Origin: Musa acuminata AAA Group
Taxonomy: Eukaryota > Streptophyta > Magnoliopsida > Zingiberales > Musaceae
NCBI RefSeq assembly: GCF_036884655.1
Contig: NC_088340.1
Coordinates: 3,301,001-3,365,000, forward strand
Reading direction: 5' to 3'
Length of the DNA stretch: 64,000 nt
In this document: positions 43,789 through 54,534 of the stretch, in pieces
How positions within the stretch are numbered: position 1 is the stretch's first letter
Layout: each line of letters begins with the position of its first letter
The notes under the pieces: generated by a model
What the model was told of the DNA's origin: nothing
What the model saw: the letters and a program-made list of their open reading frames with translations, nothing else
Databases searched by the model: none
Made by a program: the position numbers and the translations under genes

Positions 43789-46700
43789 GGGACAAGCACT
43801 CATAGAAACACTTAGCATGCAAACGTGGGGGACCTAGCGGGGCTGCGTTGAGTGCAGTCAGCACACGCGCGACCGTTTGGGGGAAAACGGGCATGGAGAT
43901 GTAGGGAAAAGGAGTCACTCGGAGGAGCGGGCATCTAACATTGGCATTCAGAGGAATGGCCAACCCTTCGCGCAAGAGGCACCACGAGAACAGGCAAGCT
44001 TGGAAGAATTTGGAGCGCACAAAGGTTGAGATGGCTGAGTTTGAGCTATGGCTCAACGTTGACAACTATACTTGATGGTGCTCTAGGCAAGCGAGGCGCT
44101 TGGCAAGAATGAGACCATGCAAGGTGGAATGAGTTGCTCAACGACCAAAAGAGTTATGCAAAGCTCACAGATGTGAGGGGAATTGCTAACTCGAAGAATT
44201 TGGTACTCATGCATGGGCTTATATGCGGACGATGGAATGTTCGTGGCCATCCCAAGGCGACCGAGACTCGGCGCCATGGAGCATTGAAACTTTCTCTTCG
44301 GCATGTGAAGGATACGTCCGTAGGAGGCTGAAGTGTGCAACGAGTTCAGCATGTTGCTAGGCCTTGAGGGGTGCAGTGGGGACTGTATTGACGGGGAGTC
44401 GCAATCTAGCAAGTGCGTTTGCAGGAGGCAGAACAATGCACAGTTTGTTCAGCAGATCGGAGTAGTCCAAGGGGATGGTGGTCTCCGAAACGAAGAGAGA
44501 TGTTACTCCAATGGGACAGTTATCCAGGATGGATAAGTCCCGACTCTCCAGAGGGAGAATCATGTGCGACGGACTGCACATGTTGAGGAGGAGTACCTCA
44601 ACAAACAACAACTCCACGAAGCTCGATGGACTGAGCAAGCGGCGAGGAGTCATCGCATGATCTCGCTTGAGAGAATGCATTGGTGGATGCATTGCGAGAT
44701 CAAGTGGGGGAGCAATCCAAAGCAACTCAAATGGAGACACACTTGGAGTCGATATGGAGATCGGACTCAAGGAAGGGTTGACCCGTGGAATGGTGGACTC
44801 AAGGGCCACCATCGACTCAATGCAAACACGAGGAGCGGAGCAACTTGGGTGTAACTTGGCGAAGTACTCAAGCCGCTTGAAGGGAGCCAGCATAGAAGTT
44901 GGAACATGGAGCTGAGGCACAGTGCTTTCCCTAGACAGAGGTCAAGGACATGAACTCTTACAGAGGCAGGAGTATAATCATGTTGTTCCATGGGTCCTTC
45001 ATTCTGATGGAGCGGACTCATCTTGCATGGTGCCAAAGACGAAGGGAGCTTCGGGGCACATGCACCTTATCTCGGAGGAGCATTTGATGGAGGAACTAAG
45101 GCGACTCAATTTGCGGAGGCGAAGTTGGGTTCAGAAGGCCTTAGCACGGGGCAAGAGGACAGAGAGGCAGGTACTCTTGAAGAATATGCCATAGTGTTGC
45201 CATTCAAGTTGCCATGAAGGAAGCGGTGCGCAGCGGAGATTGTGCTGGTAGGGGCAGAGGCCCAGGATCCAGACAATGGTGCACTAATTGCAGCGAAGTC
45301 GGGGGACTTCGGGAGCTACTAAGCGACGGACTGTCCTAGAGCGGTGCTTCATCTAGGTGTGACCCAAGAGTGGGTGGATGAAGGTCGATTGCCAAAGGAG
45401 CGAACAAAATCGAAGGTGGAGGAGACCCTGCGATGTATTGGCAGAGGCCACACATGGAGGGTTCACAATTCGAGTTTATTCCACAAGGATCAGAATGCAA
45501 TGGAGATGTCACCAGGAGGCGACATGGTGCAGCGGATCGTGGTGGAACAGTTCATGGCAATGCGACACACACGACATAGTCCCATGAGGGATGAGATCAT
45601 ATGGAGGTATGATCGGGAGCTACTGGGAGCTCCGCTTTGGTGAACAACACGACGGCAAGAAGGGCTATGGATTCAATGAGTGAAGGCCATGGTACCGCAG
45701 AGGCGGGTCTTCCGTGCGTGCATCGAATTTTGCATCGGATGAAAACCTTGGTCATCAGCATATGGGGGCTGTGTTCTACCAAGGGAAAAGTTCGAATGCA
45801 AGTACCAGAAGGTCCCATGGGAGGGACTTGATCATGCAGAGGTATGATCGAAGCAGCTGGAGAGTTAGACTGCTCCAGAGTTCATATTCGCTTAAGGGAG
45901 CCCGACAAGTCAGAGGACAAGGTCGAGTAAGCGAACGTTGCTACCAATGAAGCTAAGGAGAACAGAATCGGTGCAAACTCTACAACGTGATGGCAGAGGC
46001 CATGCATGGGAGTTGTAGTCTGTCTTTCCATCGACAAAACGGACTGCTTGGAAAACACAGAGGTGTTGAAGCAGGGGGTCGAAAGGGGCGAGGAAGCGAC
46101 GACGAGTCCAGAGGGACTTAGCTACCCAAAATCAAGCATCAGTTAGAATGGAGGTGGACTCAGAGGAGTGCCACAGAGACATATCTACTGATTGTGAAGA
46201 AAAGGGATTCAGAGGCGAGGCGATGGATAGTAGCGCCATGGTACCGCAGAGGCGGGACTTCCGTGAAAGTCATTGATCCCTTGCTCTCATGGAGGGAGAG
46301 CGCTTGGTCGTGAAAGGGGCCGAGGAGGTGGAGCATGCAGAGGCAATCTCCAAGTACCGAGACAAGGCTGAAGGGCAGAGGCCAAGAAACTTCGTAAGAC
46401 CGGTGTCAACAAGTTTCTCATCAAGATAGCCATAAGTGAAGGACTTCGGGTCATGCAAGAGTGCACAACCAAGGAACGAAGCAAGCCGTACGCGGTGCTG
46501 TACCTTTGCTACTCAGTGGAGTAGGCGGCAGGGTTGATGGAGAAGACGGTACAATCCCAGAGGCGACCTTATCTATCAGAGAATTACTCCAAGTTGGGGT
46601 GAAAACTTCCTGCATTCCAGAAGTTCAATGGCATTGAGAAGGTGAATCACAGTAACTAACTCAACGCAAGGAGTGCAAACACTTCAAGTGCTTCAGAAGT

Positions 46701-47432
46701 GTGAGCAAAGAGCAAGCGAAGGCCAGTAGCCAGCTCGATGCATGAAGTACAACCTCGAGGAGGCGGGCGAAGTCAAGTAACCTTTGCCTTCTCAACTCTT
46801 AAGAGAATGGGCGAAACCGAGTACCCCAATTCTCTTATCTATCCAGCAGAGGAGCTCTGCACAAGTTCAAAGACCCTTCGAAGAGAATGGAAGATAACAG
46901 TTGCCAAATCCTCACCAACGGTGATCAGTGCTACTGAGAGTAGATTGTCCGCTTCATTTCCCAACGAAATGCCAATCGAAAGCGGAAGTGATGCGAACCT
47001 ACTTGGATGTGACAACTAACTGAAAGAAGAGTCAATGAGCAGATGTTGTGGAGGAAGGACCCAAAACTTCAAAAGTTTGCGAGGCGATGCTCGTTAAAGC
47101 TCCAACAAGCATCCACCCAGTTCAAGCAGCATGTGGAATTTTTGAGAGACTGGCGCAGGAAGGATGGTCTTTTCCTTCATTTTGGTGGATCCGCAGGAAT
47201 CAACGAGGATCAACATAACTCAGCCAACCCTACACCAGAGTCAGAGTCATTGGCGAGTTGAAGCAGCATGGCGGATCAAATGTTCGACTACTCAGAAACA
47301 GCAGCGGAAAGCGGCTGGGAGCCAGGAGGCGCATTGCAGCTGGAGCAGAAGATTGAAGACTCAGCAAAGGCGAAGAGTTGCAGTGTTCACAAAGGCTTCG
47401 ACGAGGACGTCGAAGGGATAAGTGGGGGAGAA
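43789..47432 (+). other. Internal non-coding region of the LARD-like element
   Basis: No protein domain is recognised in any frame. Degenerate internal repeats occur, for example CATGGTACCGCAGAGGCGGG at about 45688 and 46238, and ATGCAGAGGTATGATCG-like blocks near 45600 and 45836. Open frames of 60-187 codons occur on both strands without consistent bias. Confidence 0.7.
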
Positions 47433-47878
47433 TGTCACGGACAAACTTCGAAACAGGGTGTTTGATGTAATGCTTATGTATGTCCGTGTCGTTTGGCATG
47501 TTCATGCCTTGTACAGCAGGTAGACGGGCGGCCGAAGGCTTAATAGTCCCATGTTAGTTGGGTTGGTGGCCTCTTTAGGCTTGTAAATAAAGGTTGTGTC
47601 ATGTGGACACGTTCGAGAGCTTTTCGGTATGTAATGGACCATTTTACCCTTTGTTGTGCCACTGTTCAGAGCTTGTAAAGTCTGTTTGTAATTTGCATTG
47701 TCTATGAAGTGTTTTTCGGAGATGTTTGCTTGTGGATCCCGATTAAGGCGTTTTCTCTAGCCCATTCTCTCTTTTGTTGGTCCTAAGGGACGATGGGAGG
47801 CTTCGGGGAGGCTGACCTTTGCGGACGGACATGCAAGGGTGCCGCACGCCTTAGGCAAAATCAGCTAAGGTCGTGACA
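47433..47878 (+). repeat. 3' LTR of the LARD-like element
   Basis: Gap-free copy of 43328-43773 with five substitutions (T/C, G/C, T/C, G/A, C/T). Confidence 0.95.
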
Positions 47879-48684
47879 GCACGGTTAGGTCTGCGGGTCA
47901 ATGTCGGGAGCTTCTTGCGGGGTGACTAGGATGGTGAGGTGGCTGCGCTCTTGCGAAGGAATGTTGACCGACGATAGTCGGGATCCGGGTCAGCTCACTG
48001 CTCTCCTTTGGGCGATGGAAGGTATCTCTTGGGTCGAGACGTTCGTTGCTCGGGAGTGGTCGTTTCGGAGCAACTCGGATAAGAGTCGGGCCGGCGAAGT
48101 TGGTTGGGCCCTCATGAGAGAATGTTGATCCGAGCTTCTTAGTTTGTCGACCCGGGCGCCGTTTGTGGTGGGATGCGTCTCTCCGACTCTAGGATGAATG
48201 GCAATGCGTCCTTATGTACTATATGGCAATTCTCGAATTGAGGTGCTCGTCGTTCAGGGGCATCCGCCTTTCTGCAAAATGGCCTTCGTCGGGTGGTTCC
48301 CGACTTTGTCCCCTTCGACGAGCAAGTCAGTGGAGTATTTGATAACGAGTTTTTTTTCTCTTCTTAGCCAGGCGTCGGCCACGGGTTTATATACTATTGT
48401 GTGAGGATTGGTTGCGCCTCAGTTCGGTGTGGTCGTCAACCCTTGTGAGATGGAACAGCTTTTCTGACGAGCTGGTGTCTTGGGGGATGCCTGAGCGGCA
48501 TCAGACGGCACTGCCCCAAGCCCTCAGGATAGTCGTGTCGCATAGTGTCTCGATACGGAACCTGGCTTGACGTGCGTCACGGGGTTTTGATGGCGTGCAG
48601 CGTTGGATTCTGACATTGGTTGGGACGTGACGTGTGACGTCGGTGATGACTCATCTGGGGGCCAAAATATGCCATATCACTTAC

Positions 48685-49080
48685 TATTCATCACACTCAC
48701 AAGTTGCATGCAACTCATTTCACGTCAGTAGTATCTGTCAGCACAATGCATGTTCATGAAAATATTTTAACATAAACAAGTAATTATTTGAAAAATAAAA
48801 ATAAAAATCGTTAACATGCAACTCATTCTCTGTTCTTCCTTAATTTGATTCTGAAGCTTGTAACTTGCAAGACATGAACGTCCCCTCATTTTTCACTCCA
48901 CAAACATGAATGAACAGTGCATGAGGAGCCGATCATGATCACATGTTACCTTTGCTCTCTCTATGGCTACCTAATCTTATGAAATATTAACGTTTTGACT
49001 CGTTTTAATTGCCAATCTTACGCTTGCTTAGTATTAACACTATCCAACCCAATCTATATAGACAATTACAGTATCTATCC
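48685..49080. other. Short intergenic stretch
   Basis: Nothing recognisable was seen between the solo LTR and the degenerate copia element. Confidence 0.4.
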
Positions 49081-51895
49081 TGTTAGAATCGATAAATATT
49101 TTTAAGAGTTCTAATTTTATTTAAATTAATTAATAAAAAAAATTAATATTTTCCTAAAAAATTAAGATTTATTTCTATAAATATACATTGAGTCTCAGGA
49201 TTTTGGTAAAAAAATAATAAGACATGCTTTGAGGGTCACCTCTATATTTCTAGAAAGACTGAGAGAAAAATTGATAGGTGTACGTGAAAGATATTAAGTA
49301 GTAAGGATAACTTAAAGACCTTGTAATTAATCTCAGATATTGAAGAATTTGAATTTCATTGTACATATGGGTGGGATATGTTGAACCATATTAATCTTTT
49401 ATTAATTTTTTGCTATACTTTTGATTGTTGATCTCTTGGTTTTTTTTTTTGGTTTTGGAATTCTCCTCTCCCTCTCAAACAAAATTATATCAGAGCTCAA
49501 AAGATTCATTAATTAGATATTTTTCAACAAGGATGTTATTGGTGGTTTCTATTGATTTTATTATTAAAAACTTTGATGGAAGAAATAGTTTCACCCTATG
49601 ACAGACGAGAGTAAAAGATTTTCTTGTTCAACAAGGTTTAGTAAGAAAGTTGAAGGGACAACAAATAAACTAAAAACAATAAGCAACGAAGATTGTGACT
49701 AATTTCAAATAAATTGCATGAGTACTATTCATCTTTGCATCACTAGTAATATTATCAATAATGTAATTGATGATGAGTACATGTTGATAAGGTATATTTT
49801 GCCCCCAAACACGTCACAACTAATGCCACACGTCACGTCATAATCTGTGCTCCCAAGACACTGTTCGACACGTCTGGTCCCGGTAATCCCGGGACGGCAA
49901 CGCCTCGCACGCCAAGCCAGAATTCGTACTGATGTCGTGCTATGCCCACAACGTCAAACCGCGTACGACCGACCCTCTTACGGTAATATAAAGACCTCGA
50001 TCCTGGCCTCCAGTAGGGGGCAAGAGAGAAAAACAATAAAATCTATTACTAACTTGCTCGTCGGAGGGACCAAAGTCGAGGATAACCCGACGAAGGTCGT
50101 TTTTGCAGGAAAGCAGCCCAACCTCGGAAGCCGAGGACGGGCGTCCTTGCGGCGGGCCATCGACCAAACCCGACTCTAGGACCTAGTCAGCGTTGATGGC
50201 CAGCTCAGCCGGCAAGAGGCTCCCGACGTCGACCCGTGGACCAAGCCGTGTTGGCTCATCAGCCACGGCACATTCGTTCACTAACATTTCAGCCCAACCT
50301 CGGAAGCCGAGGACCGACGTCCTCGCGGCGGGCCATCGACCAACCCCGACTTGAGGACCTAGTCGGCCCCGATGGCCAGCTCAGCCTGCAGGAGGCTCCA
50401 ACATCAACTCGTGGACCAAGTCGTGCTAACTCATCAGCCACGACACATTCGTTCACTAACTATGATTATTTGGGATAAGTTAGGATAAAAAAAAACTTAA
50501 CTAATAAGTTATATATAAAGTAAAAATTATATAAGTTGAGGATGGAGGAAGAAGAAGACTTGGTAAAACATCCAAGCATATTTAAAAGAATATTAAATTA
50601 ATTAAAAAAAAATATATGAAGAATTATGAAGAAGATAATGTATTATTGCTTATTACATCACTCATCGACTCATATGAGAATTTTGTGAAGATAATACTGC
50701 ATGGGAAGGATACAACAACTTTGGAACAATAAGTTTCGATATCTCATGCTATTAGAAAATATAATAAATTTGATAATATGGATTATGAGATATTGGCTGG
50801 GTGAAGGTTACCGAGGAGGGGATTTTTTAACAATGATAGATCTGTAGGTTGAGATCAAATGACAGGTCTTTAGATAATGTTTAATATTATATATGCAAAG
50901 AGTTCAAATATTTAAGGTGAAATTATTATTATTATTTTTTAAAGGAAGAAGAGACTAGTGAATGCTCTCTTATGATGAATGGTGATGGAGATATCCTCAC
51001 AATATCGAAAGGTAATAATATATCTTTCCAAATGAGTTGATTTTAGATTTTGCTTGTGTTACTCATGTTTGTTCGAAGAAGGATTGCTTTGATTCACCAA
51101 ATCATATGATAACTAGTAAATTGAGTTTGTGTGAGAACACTATATTGGAGGTCATGAGTATTAGTAAAGCAAAAATCAAAATGATTGTTGGAGCTACATA
51201 CATTGATGGATATGACTTATTTTTCACAAATACATAAGAATATAATTTCTTTGAATATTATATATTCTCAAGGTTTTGGCTAAAAAACTAGAGCTAAACT
51301 AGAGCAAGAAGTATAATAAAACCTCGAAGGGTTGAAAATATGTGGAACGTGTAATGGATGATAAGTACCCATGACAAAAAGCTTTGTCATGGTACAAAAA
51401 AATAAATGATGATATTTATGATGTCTAAAGCATAAACAATTATGACAAGAAAAATCCCGATGGTGAGATGAAGGTTTCTCTCTAGAATTAAGTTGCCCCA
51501 TTGATTCAGTTCCAACTATGAATAATGCATTAGTGAATTTATTGGAATGAGATGTTATCATGAACTGATTCGATTTACATAGCTATTGGTGAAAATTTTA
51601 AACTAATGGTTCAATTTCAAGATAAAGATTATTATGGTTGCTAAGTATTTTTAAATCTTAATTAAATGTAAATTAATTGATAGAGTTCTAAATTAAATTA
51701 AAACTCAGTAATTAAGATTTATTCTTATAAATATACCCTAAGCCTCATAATCATGGTGAGAGAAAAATATATTATATATATATATATATACAAGTTTTAT
51801 TAAAACATTTTAATTTTATATTAATTTATTGATAAATATTTTTATTATTAAATTTTAAATTTTTTGATTTTAAAATTCGCGTCTCCCTCCCTAAC
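49081..51895 (+). mobile_element. Degenerate copia element with nested gypsy LTR
   Basis: A 5' LTR of about 401 bp (49081-49481, TGTTAGAA to CAAACA) is followed by a primer-site-like TATATCAGAGC. Broken gag pieces follow (NFDGRNSFT, then VKDFLVQQGLV near 49560-49660; ENFVKIILHGKD near 50670), then a protease-like LDFACVTHVC near 51045. The 3' LTR, about 51635-51895, aligns with the 5' LTR across ATTAAGATTTATT(T/C)(C/T)TATAAATATAC. Most of pol is deleted and many stops are present. The element is old and AT-rich, and is split by the gypsy LTR at 49785-50460. Confidence 0.7.
49785..50460 (+). mobile_element. Solo gypsy LTR with duplicated end
   Basis: It begins TGATAAGGTATATTTTGCCCCC, has TAATATAAAGACC as promoter-like sequence and CTCGTCGGAGGGACC as R region, and reaches CATTCGTTCACTAACA at 50286. 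A second copy of the last ~176 bp (starting at 50290, after 50114) ends at 50460. It is related to the solo LTR at 43300-48679. Target-site duplication is not clear. Confidence 0.75.
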
Positions 51896-54534
51896 GTGTC
51901 CATACTCCAATCGTTTCTATCATCTTTAAATGCTGAAGAAGTCAGACCATGCACTCCAAAGTTCTCAATAATATGTTTGAGCCACAAGCATACCTGAGGA
52001 GGATAAGTAAACAATTCAAAAGCTTTACGCATCTTTCGTGTTTATTGTATGCTCCTACCCCTTTGAGCTCGATCTTATCCTCCCCCCCGTGCTATATAGT
52101 TAGTATGTACAAAACGCAAAGTGGCACTTGCAGATATGCCTAAGCATGCAGCAAACCAATGAAGCTGCAGTCAAACACATTAATGGCGGAAACAATAATA
52201 CGGCAAGCACATGGCTACCCCTCCCCACCCCCCGAAACGAGCTTATCTCACCCTCGAAGCAAAGCTGCAGTGCCTAACCACGTACACACTTGCATTAAGC
52301 TTTGTCCATAAGATTCAGTGTGCTGCTACCAAAGATATCTTTGAACGTTCCCATCCACGGCTTCTCGTCCTTGTGACGATGTGTCCCACCTATCACCCCC
52401 CACCTCCCCCATGCTTCGTGGTTATCCTTGGCTTCCTTGTTCCCCACCTCGAGCATGCTTCCTTTTCACCTCACTCCATTTCTTTTCCCACCCCCCCCAC
52501 ATGACATCCACCATCCCCACCCCCGTCACTTCCTTTTGACCGGATTCCTCCGCTCTTCCTTGGATCCTTTCCCGGTCGCACGTGGGCCAGGCACGTGCAA
52601 AGCCCGGCGCCGACTCGGGGCGCCCCCTCTCACGTGATCTCCGCGCGGTCCGGTCTCGTGCTCCCCGACGCGGTCCACCCACCCCCGGTTCGTACACGTG
52701 CAGCAGCGTAGGACGCATGCCACCTAGTTATATTAATCACTCTCCCTAATAAGTTAATGACACGCGGTGATTAGATTAAGCAAAAATTTGCCTTCCACAT
52801 TCGCACGTACCAATCTCGCCTACCTGCCTTACGACTAGGGTTCGTGTGGGACTCACCTGTCCTTCCCAATCACAAAGTAGATAGCTGCGACGAGTGGGAA
52901 AGCCAAGCTCATTCGAGAGAATGATTCGTTTCACTGACAGGGGCCATTATTTTAATCTCGCTTTGACCATCGGTTCCCGTCACCGTCCCCGCCAGCTCTC
53001 GAACTCTTCATCTCGTGGTAAACGTCACTTGCCGGTGTAAGGATCCACCTCCTCTTTCGACCGTCCGATGTACACGCCAAAGTTTCATCGAACGGTGGCG
53101 CATGATGGTTAATGATAACATGGGGCCCGTGGTACGGTGGACCTGCGCTCGTCCGCTTTGTCTTTTGGGGATCGCATGATGACGGAGAGATAAAAGGGCG
53201 ACCCGTCACCGTCTGATCTCTTTTGGACCGTGATCCTTACGCCGATTAAGTTCGGTGTCACCATCACCATGTGATGAGAATCAGACGCTGTCGGACGTGG
53301 GTTCCACGGCTTCTTTTTCTTTACTTTATTTTTATTATTTTTATTTTTTGTTCTTTTACCAAAAGAGAGCAAAGCGATACCGTTATTTTGGACAGCCCAG
53401 GGTCCCAGATGTAACGTTGACCACTAGATTCGCTGATCCGACGGCCAAAATTCACCGCCTCGATTCGACCCACATCCGCCATCCGATAGCCATCGGACGC
53501 GTGGCCCTACGAGAATCCGGGCACGACGTGGGACGGTGAAGGGGGTCGGGCGAGGACAAAAGGAGGCGAAGGGGCGAGAGCGGGGGAGAAGGGACACGCG
53601 GCGAAATGCCATAGCGCGATGAGGCGGCGAGATAGAGCGAGAGCGGGGAGATGGTGGTGCGTTGCATACGAGGCACCATTTCTTATAGAGAGAGAGAGAG
53701 AGAGGTGGGGTTGATCGTGTACACTCGTCTGCCCGCTTGCTTGCCTCCCCCACTATATACACGCATTGAATCTTTCTTTCTGTTCTTCTTGCAGAATCTT
53801 ATTCGCTACCAAGATCCACCCTTCGGATCCGGATCGCACTGTTAGATGTCCGTACGGACGATGGTTTGTTTGGTCTGTTTGTTCAAACCCGAAACAACTT
53901 TGATCCAAACTCATCGGTGATGATTGAACGTGAATCATTTTACTTTTCCTGAATCTTTATATCTTCCGGTCGCATACGGTCGCTTCAAAATATCTTTTAT
54001 TTCTAAATGATCGATTCAGATGTGATCTGATATGTTGTGGAAAAAAGTGGAGAGCTAAATCTATCGAGTTATCAGCCGTGTGAATCTTTGAGTCTATAGC
54101 TACGCAAAATCTAAATGTCAGTTGTCGAATTCGGATTCAGATTGAATCACGATTTCTTTTTTTTGTTTGTCAGATTTGGATATGATCTTTTTGAGTATTC
54201 GACCCTACAGAACATCAACTGTTCAGTGGCAACGGGTTCCGAAGGAACAGCATACGCGAAAGCCTTCTATTTCCTCGGCAAGCGGTCATGCGGAAAGCCT
54301 TCCACTTGCCCCCCTCAACCTTTTCTCTTTGCTTTCGTTGCGTTTCCATCCTAAAACAAATAAGTAGGAATTTGGAAGACCTCTTTTCTCGTGCTATCGC
54401 TTCTCTCCTCCCTCCCTCACCGTCATCATCTTCTCCTCTCCTCTATATGTGTGTCCGTCTTCCCCGTTTCTTGCCCTACTCTTCAAGCCAACCACCTCTT
54501 CGGTGTTCCGATAATAACCCTGCAATTTCAAACC
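51896..54534. other. Intergenic and promoter region of the AP2 gene
   Basis: No gene is called. Several short frames exist on both strands but none has a recognised family. A (GA)n run is at about 53686-53702. CTATATGTG near 54442 followed by pyrimidine-rich sequence may be the core promoter and leader of the AP2 gene starting at 54535. Confidence 0.45.

Larger units (their letters stand above)
43328..47878 (+). mobile_element. Non-autonomous LTR element (LARD-like), 4.55 kb
   Basis: Two 446-bp LTRs (43328-43773 and 47433-47878) have perfect terminal inverted hexamers TGTCAC/GTGACA and differ at 5 positions by eye. TGGTATCAGAGC at 43777-43788 is an initiator-Met primer site, and GTGGGGGAGAA before the 3' LTR is a polypurine tract. 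The flanking GCAC at 43324-43327 and 47879-47882 is a 4-bp target duplication. The 3.66-kb internal region has no frame longer than about 190 codons and no recognisable gag, protease, RT, RNase H or integrase. It therefore fits a large retrotransposon derivative mobilised by another element. It sits near the end of the solo LTR. Confidence 0.9.
43300..48679 (-). mobile_element. Solo gypsy LTR (minus strand) interrupted by a nested element
   Basis: Read on the minus strand, the LTR begins TGATATGGCATATTTTGG at 48679. It has a TATATAAACC promoter-like sequence and ends TTCACTAACA at 43300. Without the nested 43328-47878 element and one copy of its target duplication it is about 825 bp. The flanks CTTGC (43295-43299) and CTTAC (48680-48684) look like a target duplication with one mutation. 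It resembles the LTR at 49785 more than those of the 10.5-kb element. No internal region or second LTR remains. Confidence 0.75.

Noticed and set aside
53424..53762. 112-codon minus-strand frame upstream of the AP2 gene
   Set aside because: It is arginine- and serine-rich, without a known motif, and lies in GC-rich promoter-like sequence.
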